A stretch of 17,769 nt of DNA from Gammaproteobacteria bacterium (GTDB taxonomy: Bacteria > Pseudomonadota > Gammaproteobacteria > Chromatiales > Chromatiaceae). The translations under genes and the position numbers were made by a program. Shown piece by piece: positions 8,388 to 15,712 of the stretch. The notes under the pieces are model-generated. The model did no database searches, was not told where the DNA came from, and saw nothing but the letters and a program-made list of their open reading frames with translations. Every line of letters starts with the position of its first letter. Within the stretch, counting starts at the first letter, position 1. The stretch spans positions 1 through 17,769 of the forward strand of contig JAHDCB010000014.1 in assembly GCA_020630035.1 (NCBI GenBank). The letters run 5' to 3'.

Positions 8388-9707
8388 TTATCGGCCTGCA
8401 ACCGATATGCCATCCACCAACCAGGAACCAGTCTCTGTGCTACCCGGATAATCATTATCGGTACCCACTGCCTGTAACTGCCGATAAATCTCGCACAGAT
8501 TGCCTGCTATCGTGATCTCAGACACCGGATATTGCACTTCGCCGTTCTCTACCCAGAAACCTGCCGCACCCTGTGAGTAATCTCCTGTCACCAGATTCGT
8601 GCCCTGTCCCATCAATTCAGTCACTATCAGGCCTCGCCCCATCTGCCGCACCAGCGTCGCAAAATCCTGACCAGTGTGACTGATACGCAGATTACGCACA
8701 CCACCCGCATTACCGGTCGTGGGCCGATTCAGTTTCCGGCCAGCATAACTATCCAGGATATAACCACGTAATATCCCGTCACTGACCAGATCACGCTGTT
8801 GTGTCGCCACCCCTTCCTGATCAAATGGCGCACTTGCCAAACCACGCATCAGCAATGGATTTTCAGTGATCTTCACCCAATCGGGCAAAATCTGCTGATC
8901 CAGTGCCTCCAATAAAAAACTCGCTTGACGATACAGGGCCGGACCCTGGATCGCCGCGCACAAGCTCTGTAACAAACCCACCGCCATATCCGGTCGAAAC
9001 AACACCGGACACTGCATACTGGACAATCTGCGGCTGCCCAGCCGGGCCAGACTGCGCTGCGCAGCATTCTGGCCAATTGCTGTCACATCCGCCAGCATGT
9101 CCGAAACACGCGCTATATCGTACCAATAATCTCGCTGCATCTCGTCACCCGCCTGGGCCAATACGGTACAACTGACACTATGCCGTGTTTGCGGGTACCC
9201 ACCGATAAAACCATGGGTGTTACCATACACAAACAGATGCGCCTCTGTCTGCACACTCGCCCCTTCCGAATTGGTTATTTTCGCGTCATAATCCAGCGCT
9301 GCAGCCTCGCAGGCACAGGCCAGTTCACCAGCCTGAATAGCATCCAGTGACCAGGGATGGTGTAAATCCAGATCCGGCACCTGAGTCGCCATCCGCTCCG
9401 AATCTGCCAGGCCTGCTGCCGAATCAGCTGCCGTATGACGCGCAATCCGACAGGCCGCTGTCACTGTCTCCTGCATCGCCTGGGTGCTGAAGTCCTGAGT
9501 CGTTGCACTGCCCTTACAATTCCCCTGATACACGGTCACACCGAGATTCTGCTCAGCCACATTTTCTATCGTTTCGACTTCACCCAGGCGGGCTGTTACC
9601 GATAAGCCATGTTCCTGATGTACTGAGGCTTCTGCACTGTCTGCACCCTGTCGCCGAGCCTCTGCCAACACATCTGCCAACAATGCGGATAATTGTTCTG
9701 TCTGCAT
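8388..9707 (-). CDS. pmbA: PmbA/TldE metalloprotease-complex subunit
   Basis: The TldE (PmbA) half of the TldD/TldE proteolytic complex, known for cleaving unfolded peptides, microcin B17 leader and CcdA. The product is 439 aa, close to the usual 440-450. Family features include EASVHQEHGLSVTARLGEVETIE near the N-terminus, and the C-terminal LNRPTTGNAGGVRNLRI, GRGLIVTELMGQGTNLVTGDYSQGAAGFWVENG and PVSEITIAGNL. As expected for TldE, I see no HExxxH zinc motif; that belongs to TldD, which is not in the window. The frame extends upstream to 9752, but the ATG at 9707 is favoured because AGGAAA lies 5-6 nt upstream. It converges with rnt (30-nt gap without an obvious terminator) and diverges from the flavoprotein gene across only 43 nt. 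Confidence 0.95.
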   Translation of the reverse strand: MQTEQLSALLADVLAEARRQGADSAEASVHQEHGLSVTARLGEVETIENVAEQNLGVTVYQGNCKGSATTQDFSTQAMQETVTAACRIARHTAADSAAGLADSERMATQVPDLDLHHPWSLDAIQAGELACACEAAALDYDAKITNSEGASVQTEAHLFVYGNTHGFIGGYPQTRHSVSCTVLAQAGDEMQRDYWYDIARVSDMLADVTAIGQNAAQRSLARLGSRRLSSMQCPVLFRPDMAVGLLQSLCAAIQGPALYRQASFLLEALDQQILPDWVKITENPLLMRGLASAPFDQEGVATQQRDLVSDGILRGYILDSYAGRKLNRPTTGNAGGVRNLRISHTGQDFATLVRQMGRGLIVTELMGQGTNLVTGDYSQGAAGFWVENGEVQYPVSEITIAGNLCEIYRQLQAVGTDNDYPGSTETGSWLVDGISVAGR

Positions 9708-9750
9708 ATCGTTTCCTGAAAAAAACCTGTTCGCTAAACCCGGACTCATC

Positions 9751-10350
9751 ATGTCTTACGCACTCATTCTATACGACAGCCGCCAGGGCGCAACCGCCGC
9801 ACTAGCGCAACAAATCGCCATCGGCATTGAAGCCGGCGGCCTGGAAGCCCGGCTGCGTACCGTCCCACCGATTTCTGCCACACCCGCAGCCACAACACCA
9901 GGCATGCCCACCCAGGGGCCGCCTTATGCCACCCTGGATGACCTGCGCAACTGCCAAGCCCTGGCACTCGGTAGCCCGACCCGGTTCGGGCATATGACCG
10001 CAGCTTTGCAACATTACTGGGAAGGCACCAGCGAACTATGGCTCGCCGGCGCCCTGAGCGGTAAGCCCGCTGCGGTATTTACCTCCAGCAGCAGCCTGCA
10101 TGGCGGTCAGGAGAGCACCCTGTTATCCATGGTCGTGCCGCTATTACATCACGGAATGCTGATCACCGGGCTACCCTATAGTGAACCCAGTCTGTCCGAC
10201 ACAACCACTGGCGGCTCGCCGTATGGCGCGTCTCATGTGGCTGGTGCACACAATGATCAGCCACAGAGTACCGACGAAACAACACTCTGTCGCGCCCTCG
10301 GTCAGCGTATTGCACATATCGCGCAGCAACTACACAGCCCCTCATCCTGA
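9751..10350 (+). CDS. wrbA: WrbA-type NAD(P)H:quinone oxidoreductase
   Basis: Flavodoxin-fold enzyme predicted to reduce quinones by two electrons with NAD(P)H and bound FMN, protecting against redox stress. The 199-aa product starts MSYALILYDSRQGATAAL, a flavodoxin beta-strand with FMN phosphate loop. It carries LALGSPTRFGHM, FTSSSSLHGGQESTL and the diagnostic GGSPYGASHVAG. These three blocks match WrbA-family FMN contacts. Shine-Dalgarno is weak. The start lies 43 nt from the divergent pmbA start, so its promoter probably lies inside the pmbA 5' end. First gene of a four-gene run with the DUF2069 gene, hda and purH. The symbol reflects family membership; orthology to E. coli WrbA is not proved. 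Confidence 0.88.
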   Translation: MSYALILYDSRQGATAALAQQIAIGIEAGGLEARLRTVPPISATPAATTPGMPTQGPPYATLDDLRNCQALALGSPTRFGHMTAALQHYWEGTSELWLAGALSGKPAAVFTSSSSLHGGQESTLLSMVVPLLHHGMLITGLPYSEPSLSDTTTGGSPYGASHVAGAHNDQPQSTDETTLCRALGQRIAHIAQQLHSPSS

Positions 10351-10364
10351 AAACAGGTCAGACT

Positions 10365-10706
10365 ATGCCAGCCAGATTCACCGCTTTGTGTGCCAGTGGC
10401 AGCCTACTCTGCCTGATCGCGTTCGGCATGGCCTGGGTGATGGTGTTATCTGCCACCCCCGCAGCACGCATCTCATTATGGCTGATATTGTTTGTCGGGC
10501 CTTGGCTATTGGTATTACGCGGTGTTCTGCGTACGCAGCCAGCAACCCTGTTATACAGCAGCCTGCTGGCGCTCGTGTATCTGTTACACGGTGGTGTCAT
10601 CTGGTGGACTGACCCGATCCGATCCAACTGGGGCCTGCTGGAAATGGCTCTCGCACTCGGGCACATCCTCAGTACCGGGCTGACCATCCGACAACTCGGC
10701 CGATGA
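10365..10706 (+). CDS. DUF2069 small integral membrane protein
   Basis: A 113-aa hydrophobic protein with about four predicted membrane helices: around residues 8-28, 36-54, 62-80 and 92-108. Sequence and position suggest the uncharacterised DUF2069 family, which I recall lying next to wrbA and hda in other gammaproteobacteria. CAGGT sits about 6 nt upstream of the ATG at 10365. It begins 14 nt after the flavoprotein stop and its TGA overlaps the hda ATG (ATGA), so it is translationally coupled to hda. No catalytic motif is visible and the function is unknown. Confidence 0.85.
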   Translation: MPARFTALCASGSLLCLIAFGMAWVMVLSATPAARISLWLILFVGPWLLVLRGVLRTQPATLLYSSLLALVYLLHGGVIWWTDPIRSNWGLLEMALALGHILSTGLTIRQLGR

Positions 10707-11407
10707 ACAAACAACTGCCTCTGCCTCTGGTACTCCCGGAGCACAGCACGCTGGATGACTATATCTTCGGTGACAATCAGGCCTTACAAGAACTGCTGCA
10801 GCAACAACGCGAACAACACAACCAGCCCTTGCTCTATCTGACCGGCCCGATCGGCACCGGTCGTACCCATCTATTACTGGGACAATGCCAGGCCGCACAG
10901 ACACAAGGCCTGCAGGTAGCCTACCTGACCTGCGCACAATATGCCCAGCTGCACCCGACAATATTCCAGGATCTGGCACAACTGGACCTGGTGGCACTGG
11001 ATGATATTGATTGCCTCGCTGGCCAGGCAGACTGGGAAGCCGCACTATTTCACCTGTATAACCAGGCACGTGATCGGCAATGTCAGCTACTGGTCAGCGC
11101 CACAGCCGCTGCCCGGGTACTACCTTTTCGGCTACCTGACCTGAGTAGTCGGCTGAGCTCAGGCATCACCTACCGGCACCAACCGCTCACAGATTCACAA
11201 CAGGCACAACTGCTCAGCCAACTGGCCCACCGTCAAGGCCTGCTATTACCAGCTGCCGTCAGCCAATATCTGCTGCAACGTTATACCCGTGATACCCACC
11301 AACTCGTGGTACTGATGCAACATCTGAATCAGGCCTCACTCAGCACCAAACGCCCGCTCACAGTACCGTTTGTGCGCCACCAACTGACTCTACTTCAGGA
11401 AACATAA
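10703..11407 (+). CDS. hda: Hda, regulatory inactivator of DnaA
   Basis: AAA+ protein that, bound to the DNA-loaded sliding clamp, stimulates hydrolysis of ATP by DnaA after initiation (RIDA), preventing re-initiation. The 234-aa product starts MNKQLPLPL; QLPLPL at residues 4-9 fits the QLxLPL clamp-binding motif. A degenerate Walker A, GPIGTGRTHLL, and Walker B, LVALDDIDCLAG, follow. LPDLSSRLSSG is the box VII arginine-finger segment. The C-terminal DnaA-like lid ends near LVVLMQHLNQASL. No independent Shine-Dalgarno is evident; it starts by ATGA overlap with the DUF2069 gene. Its TAA overlaps the purH ATG by 1 nt. Confidence 0.95.
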   Translation: MNKQLPLPLVLPEHSTLDDYIFGDNQALQELLQQQREQHNQPLLYLTGPIGTGRTHLLLGQCQAAQTQGLQVAYLTCAQYAQLHPTIFQDLAQLDLVALDDIDCLAGQADWEAALFHLYNQARDRQCQLLVSATAAARVLPFRLPDLSSRLSSGITYRHQPLTDSQQAQLLSQLAHRQGLLLPAAVSQYLLQRYTRDTHQLVVLMQHLNQASLSTKRPLTVPFVRHQLTLLQET

Positions 11408-12966
11408 TGTCCATCCAGCGCGCCCTGCTCAGCGTCTCTGACAAGACCGGCATTCTCGAACTGGCTCAGGCCCTCCACGCCGCCAGCATTGAGATACTTT
11501 CCACCGGTGGTACGGCGAGCTTATTGCGTCAACACGCGATACCCGTGACTGAAGTCAGCGATTACACCGGATTTCCGGAAATGATGGCAGGGCGAGTGAA
11601 GACACTGCATCCCAAAATCCACGGCGGTATCCTGGGGCGACGCGGCCCTGACGATAACGTGATGCAGACCCACGACATCGGCCCGATAGATCTGGTCGTG
11701 GTCAACCTGTACCCATTCCAGGCAACCGTCGCCAAGCCTGATTGCGACCTGCCACTCGCGATTGAGAACATTGATATCGGTGGCCCCACCCTGCTACGTG
11801 CTGCGGCAAAAAATCACGCTGCCGTAACCGTGATCGTGGATCCGGCAGACTACACCCGGGTACTGGATGAAATGGCACAACACCAGGGACAAACCACACC
11901 AGACACCCGCTTTGCCCTGGCAGCGAAGACATTTGAACATACCGCGCAATATGATGGCGCGATAGCCGATTACCTAGGCGCACGCGATACCACAGGTCAG
12001 ACACAAACCTATGCCCGTACCCTGAATCTGCAATATCAGCATACCGCCACCCTGCGCTATGGTGAAAACCCACACCAGTCAGCTGCATTTTATGTACAAG
12101 CCAACCAGCAGGAAGCCTGCGTGGCAACTGCCCGGCAATTGCAAGGCAAGGCACTGTCATACAACAACATTGCAGATACCGATGCTGCCCTGACCTGCGT
12201 CCGCTCATTCACAGACACACCAGCCTGCGTCATCGTCAAACATGCGAATCCATGTGGCGTAGCGTGTGCGACAGACTTACTAACCGCCTATGAACTGGCA
12301 TATCGCACCGACCCGGAATCAGCATTCGGCGGCATCATCGCCTGCAACCAGACATTGGATGCCGCCACCGCAGAGGCGATCATTGCACGTCAGTTTGTCG
12401 AAGTGATCATCGCACCGGCAGTGAGCGAAGCAGCCCGCACCTGTCTGGCACGTAAAAAAAACCTGCGTCTACTGGTATGTGGTACCTGGACTGCCACGCC
12501 AGAACCACGCCAGAGCTTAAAACAGGTTCATGGCGGTATTTTACTGCAAGATGAAGACACGGCCCTATACCAGGAGTTAACCTTAGCCACTGAACGCACC
12601 CCCAGCACCGCCGAGCGGCAGGATCTGATTTTTGCCTGGCAAGTCGCAAAATATGTCAAATCAAATGCGATTGTGTATGCCAGAGACCAGTCAACTATCG
12701 GGGTCGGGGCCGGACAGATGAGTCGGGTTAATTCGGCCAGAATCGCCGGCGACAAGGCACATCAGGCCGGGCTATCCGTTGCCGGCGCCGTGATGGCCTC
12801 AGATGCGTTCTTTCCATTCCGCGATGGCATTGATCACGCGGCAGCAGCCGGTATCACCGCCGTCATCCAACCCGGCGGCTCCCGACGCGATGACGAAGTG
12901 ATTGCCGCCGCGAACGAACATGGCATCAGCATGTTGTTCACCGGCATGCGCCACTTCCGCCACTAA
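11407..12966 (+). CDS. purH: Bifunctional AICAR transformylase / IMP cyclohydrolase
   Basis: Catalyses the last two steps of de novo IMP synthesis: formyl transfer from 10-formyl-tetrahydrofolate to AICAR, then ring closure of FAICAR. The 519-aa product is close to the usual 520-530. The N-terminal IMP cyclohydrolase domain (about 1-195) has RALLSVSDKTGI, STGGTA, KTLHPKIHGGIL and VVVNLYPF. The C-terminal transformylase domain has RYGENPHQSAAFY, the catalytic Lys-His pair in IVKHANPCG (K278, H279), AFGGIIA, KSNAIVYA, GQMSRV and DAFFPFRDGID. AGGAAA lies a few nt before the ATG, which overlaps the hda stop by 1 nt. purD, a frequent partner, does not follow; the operon ends at convergent inverted-repeat DNA. 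Confidence 0.98.
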   Translation: MSIQRALLSVSDKTGILELAQALHAASIEILSTGGTASLLRQHAIPVTEVSDYTGFPEMMAGRVKTLHPKIHGGILGRRGPDDNVMQTHDIGPIDLVVVNLYPFQATVAKPDCDLPLAIENIDIGGPTLLRAAAKNHAAVTVIVDPADYTRVLDEMAQHQGQTTPDTRFALAAKTFEHTAQYDGAIADYLGARDTTGQTQTYARTLNLQYQHTATLRYGENPHQSAAFYVQANQQEACVATARQLQGKALSYNNIADTDAALTCVRSFTDTPACVIVKHANPCGVACATDLLTAYELAYRTDPESAFGGIIACNQTLDAATAEAIIARQFVEVIIAPAVSEAARTCLARKKNLRLLVCGTWTATPEPRQSLKQVHGGILLQDEDTALYQELTLATERTPSTAERQDLIFAWQVAKYVKSNAIVYARDQSTIGVGAGQMSRVNSARIAGDKAHQAGLSVAGAVMASDAFFPFRDGIDHAAAAGITAVIQPGGSRRDDEVIAAANEHGISMLFTGMRHFRH

Positions 12967-12971
12967 CAGAG

Positions 12972-13050
12972 ACTTCAAAAGGCACCGCTAAAGGCTACGA
13001 ACGAAGCAAAGACGAGGCGCAAAAGCGCATTTGCTATGAGCTTTTGAAGT
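12972..13050. repeat. 79-bp element with perfect 10-bp terminal inverted repeats
   Basis: ACTTCAAAAG (12972-12981) and CTTTTGAAGT (13041-13050) are perfect inverted repeats at the ends of a 79-bp segment. Inside lies a nested hairpin GCGC-AAAA-GCGC (13017-13028), with outer GCAAA/TTTGC arms and an asymmetric bulge. It sits between the convergent purH and MotB-like genes, and its right arm supplies the last codons of the latter. It could be a bidirectional terminator-like structure or a small mobile repeat (REP or MITE type). No transposase or target duplication is visible. Confidence 0.55.
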
Positions 13051-14035
13051 AATAATCATATTGCTGATGCAGAGACAAGGTAAATTTCCACGCCTCAGTA
13101 TGTGATAACTCACTATCCTCCGGCAACACAACCCGGATATATAAGCCCGTAGTATGCTGTTGATCCAGGCGAGTCAATATCTTGTCCAACGCATCCCGGG
13201 TCACTGTCTGAAACTGCCCTGCTGTCCCCTCACGCCACGCAATCTGATATTCACCATCCCGCTTCCAATAGCGCACCTCGACCCGGTAACGCCCACGTGC
13301 TGAGCGTGCCGGTCGCACCAGCTTGTCATATTTTGACTTCAGATGCGTATAGTCCTCCGCCAGCGTCGCATAACGATGTGCGACCGTCTGCGCCTCTGAC
13401 TGTTGTGCCAGCAACAACTGTGTCTTTGCATCCAACTGCTCATTCAGCACCTGGCTACGCTGTTGCACTGCTGACAGATCGTCCCGGGCCAACTGCAATT
13501 CAGCCACCAGTGCCTGCATATCAACCCGGGCAGTCTGTAAGGCCACATCGCGCTGTTGCAACGCCAATTGTGCCTTCCGATACTGCGCCTTATGCTGCAC
13601 AGCCTCAGACTGTAACTGCTCACGCAACACCAACAAAGCCGCTGCCTCCTGAGCAAACTGATCACGTGCCTGCTGCAAATCTCTGATCTGTCCCTGCTGT
13701 TCAGCCAGCTGAGCCAACTGTGCCTGGGTACGTGTCTGCAACTGGTCCGCCTGCAAACGTAAATTCGTCAGGCGACCTTCTGCTGCGTGTAATGCCGCAG
13801 CCAGTAAGTCATTTTTCTCCCCGGCCACGAACGCCCGTTCAGCCGCCAGTTGTTCCGCCTCCATAGTCGCACGCAATTGTTGCACCAACTCCAGATTACG
13901 CGCCAACAACACCACCAGTGCGATCAGAAAGATCATCACAATGGTCGTCATAATATCCGTGAATGAAGGCCAGAAACTGGCGTTGCCCTGACCAGACTGC
14001 TGATCTGCCCGTAAATCAATAAACGCCGTGTTCAT
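13034..14035 (-). CDS. MotB/ExbD-like motor subunit with long coiled coil, no canonical OmpA domain
   Basis: A 333-aa predicted inner-membrane protein. A single N-terminal helix (about 21-46) contains FWPSFTDIMTTIVMIFL; D27 aligns with the proton-accepting Asp of MotB (YADFMT) and ExbD. About 190 residues (about 47-240) rich in Gln, Ala, Leu, Glu and Arg follow, strongly predicted by eye as coiled coil. A compact basic domain ends the protein (RYRVEVRYWKRDGEYQIAWR and GLYIRVVLPEDSELSHTEAW). That domain's alternating strands and helices could be an ExbD- or OmpA-like fold, but I cannot see the peptidoglycan-binding Asp/Arg pattern of OmpA. Its ATG overlaps the upstream MotA-like stop by 4 nt (14032-14035), so they form one unit. 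The C-terminus is encoded within the inverted-repeat element at 12972-13050. Function unknown. Confidence 0.8.
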   Translation of the reverse strand: MNTAFIDLRADQQSGQGNASFWPSFTDIMTTIVMIFLIALVVLLARNLELVQQLRATMEAEQLAAERAFVAGEKNDLLAAALHAAEGRLTNLRLQADQLQTRTQAQLAQLAEQQGQIRDLQQARDQFAQEAAALLVLREQLQSEAVQHKAQYRKAQLALQQRDVALQTARVDMQALVAELQLARDDLSAVQQRSQVLNEQLDAKTQLLLAQQSEAQTVAHRYATLAEDYTHLKSKYDKLVRPARSARGRYRVEVRYWKRDGEYQIAWREGTAGQFQTVTRDALDKILTRLDQQHTTGLYIRVVLPEDSELSHTEAWKFTLSLHQQYDYYFKSS

Positions 14036-14955
14036 TCGTCATCACGTAAGCGGAAGCCAGCACGTAACTGTTGCATAATCACATCCAAGCTCGCTTGTAT
14101 CTGCGTCGTACCGGTAGCCTGCACTGCTGCCAGTACCTTATGCTCTGACTCAGCCAGCGCCAACTGTGTCTGTTGCATCTGTTCAGCCAGTCCCCGCAAA
14201 GACCGGATCAGACCAGCAAATTCATATAACACATGCTCGTTATCTACCTGAAAACGTGGCAACAGATGCAACGTGGTAATCTGTTCTATGGCGCCAACCA
14301 GGTTTGTCTGTGCATCATTTATCCGGGCAAAAAAATACGCAAAATAAAAATAGCAGACAATCGCAGTAATCGTGGTGGATAACGCCGTAGACATACCATG
14401 AATCACCATGCCCATACCGGTGGCACTCACCGCATTTTCCAGGGTTTCAGACGCCCCGATCAACGCCATAGATAACGACACAATCGTGCCAAACACACCA
14501 GTCAGAATCAGGGTGTTATTCACAAACTTCGGCACACCCTGCCGGATACTCTCGGCAGCCATCAGCGTCGCTGCCAGCGCACTCTGATCAATCGGCTGGC
14601 GCGCATCATATAACGCCTGTAAACGATCATACCGCTGTGCAATCAGACGGACATGCTCAATACCTCGCAATGGCCGATCCGGACGCTGCTGCAGATTACG
14701 TAAAAACTGTGCAATACCCGCCTCTTCCTGTCGATAGCGCCACAAAATCAACACAATATGCGCCATGCCGGTCAGAAATAACACCACAATGGCACCATTG
14801 ATCAACCAGCCAAGATGCGTCAGTTGTTCCCGAAAATAAATATCATAGACCAGATCATACTGCCAGATCAGCAGGCTGCATAATACCAGCCCGACTAACA
14901 GAATCAACCATAGGGTATTACGGCTATATTGATAACGAAAACTGACGGTTGCCAT
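14032..14955 (-). CDS. MotA/TolQ/ExbB-family proton-channel protein
   Basis: A 307-aa inner-membrane protein with four predicted helices, about 15-33, 49-72, 147-167 and 188-210. Helices 3 and 4 carry the family pore signatures: LILTGVFGTIVSLSMALIG, and GMSTALSTTITAIVCYFYF with its run of Thr/Ser. The cytoplasmic loop between helices 2 and 3 (about 73-146) is the usual size. The C-terminal tail (about 245-305) looks helical and could form a short coiled coil. In this family five such subunits surround two MotB/ExbD subunits and use ion flow to rotate or pull. CAGG precedes the ATG at 14955 by about 3 nt, with a second AGGTG 14 nt upstream. Overlap with the MotB-like gene indicates a dedicated complex. 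No flagellar, Tol or TonB genes are nearby, so the task is not known. Confidence 0.85.
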   Translation of the reverse strand: MATVSFRYQYSRNTLWLILLVGLVLCSLLIWQYDLVYDIYFREQLTHLGWLINGAIVVLFLTGMAHIVLILWRYRQEEAGIAQFLRNLQQRPDRPLRGIEHVRLIAQRYDRLQALYDARQPIDQSALAATLMAAESIRQGVPKFVNNTLILTGVFGTIVSLSMALIGASETLENAVSATGMGMVIHGMSTALSTTITAIVCYFYFAYFFARINDAQTNLVGAIEQITTLHLLPRFQVDNEHVLYEFAGLIRSLRGLAEQMQQTQLALAESEHKVLAAVQATGTTQIQASLDVIMQQLRAGFRLRDDE

Positions 14956-15146
14956 GCGCCTGGAATCACCTGTAAAAAGTCGCTGCTCGCAACCTAAACG
15001 GCGCTCTCAATTCGCCTGATGACTTGACTCCGGCCCTTCTCCACGCCGGCGGCGCTGCAGCTCGTCGCAATAGAACGACTATGACGCCTTGCCGGCACAA
15101 AAAACAACTCAAAGTTATTACTCACTCAGCTCATTGAGAACGGCCC
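14956..15146. other. 191-nt gene-free gap between erpA and the MotA-like gene
   Basis: No coding frame that I would support. It contains a nested inverted repeat (15045-15096), an A6 run on the plus strand (15099-15104) and presumably the promoter of the motor-like pair, which I could not define confidently. Confidence 0.5.
15045..15096. repeat. Nested inverted repeat between erpA and the motor-like pair
   Basis: GCCGGCGGCG (15045-15054) pairs with CGCC (15085-15088) plus GCCGGC (15091-15096), leaving a 2-nt TT bulge. Inside, GTCG (15064-15067) can pair with CGAC (15076-15079). The T6 on the minus strand lies before, not after, the stem, so it is not a standard terminator for erpA. It may be a REP-like element or a structured RNA segment. 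Confidence 0.45.
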
Positions 15147-15497
15147 CTAGACCGAAAATGATGAACCACAACCGCACGTGGTTGCGGCGTTCGGATTTCG
15201 AATCACAAACTGTGCGCCCTGTAGGCCTTCAGAATAATCAACTTCGGCTCCCGCCAGATATTGCACACTCATCGGATCAATCAACAAAGTCACACCATCT
15301 GTCACTACACTTTCATCACCTTCCTGCAAGGTCTCATCAAAGGTAAATCCATACTGAAAACCGGAGCAACCGCCACCCTGAATATAAATACGTAGCTTCA
15401 ACTCCGGATTACCTTCTTCCTCAATCAATTCCGCAACCTTAGTCGCCGCTGCCTGAGTAAAAACCAGCACATCATTCTGCACTATTGCTTGTGTCAT
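15147..15497 (-). CDS. erpA: ErpA, A-type iron-sulfur cluster insertion protein
   Basis: Carrier that delivers Fe-S clusters to apoproteins, including those of isoprenoid synthesis in E. coli. The 116-aa product has LRIYIQGGGCSGFQYGF with C44 and ends NAATTCGCGSSFSV with C108 and C110; these three Cys bind the cluster. The segment PMSVQYLAGAEVDYSEGLQGAQFVI is typical of ErpA rather than IscA or SufA. The frame can be extended to a TTG at 15524, but the ATG at 15497 matches the family length and is chosen; its Shine-Dalgarno (GGTAA) is weak. In several gammaproteobacteria a bactofilin gene lies just upstream of erpA; here two foreign-looking genes intervene. Confidence 0.96.
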   Translation of the reverse strand: MTQAIVQNDVLVFTQAAATKVAELIEEEGNPELKLRIYIQGGGCSGFQYGFTFDETLQEGDESVVTDGVTLLIDPMSVQYLAGAEVDYSEGLQGAQFVIRNPNAATTCGCGSSFSV

Positions 15498-15529
15498 AAA
15501 ATTACCATGTTCAGATAAGGCCAAAACTT

Positions 15530-15559
15530 GTTATACGGTTCAAAATAGCAGATAGTGAA
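15530..15559 (-). promoter_or_regulatory. Candidate erpA promoter with overlapping inverted repeat
   Basis: Read on the minus strand, TTCACT (15554-15559) and TATAAC (15530-15535) are separated by 18 nt and lie 33-62 nt before the erpA ATG. The -10 is good and the -35 weak. GTTCA (15538-15542) and TGAAC (15556-15560) form a 5-bp inverted repeat with a 13-nt spacer across this promoter and could be an operator. Inferred from consensus match only. Confidence 0.35.
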
Positions 15560-15622
15560 CAGTTAATCAGGGGTAAGCTGAGTTTGGTTCCTCAACATAC
15601 TCCCGCCTGATAGGCTTGAGTC

Positions 15623-15655
15623 GGTGTTTTGCAGTCCGACGACTGACGCAACACC
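15623..15655. other. Hairpin between thsA and erpA
   Basis: GGTGTT (15623-15628) pairs with AACACC (15650-15655), and CAGTC (15632-15636) with GACTG (15641-15645) around a CGAC loop; a small internal loop separates the stems. It lies about 60 nt after the thsA stop in the direction of transcription. No T-run follows on either strand, so termination is possible but not shown. Confidence 0.4.
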
Positions 15656-15712
15656 TTATTCTCTGACCTGAATTTTGGGGAATTCCATAGAGTTACTTCG
15701 TCATATAATAGC

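Noticed and set aside
11702..12208. 168-codon open frame on the minus strand
   Set aside because: Antisense shadow of purH, whose own frame is fully conserved.
13034..14955. Zorya defence system (ZorAB)
   Set aside because: The A subunit lacks a long cytoplasmic tail, the B subunit has no recognisable OmpA domain, and no zorC, zorD or zorE helicase/nuclease genes adjoin. The SNF2 helicase at 3677-6985 is over 6 kb away on the other strand and of a different type.
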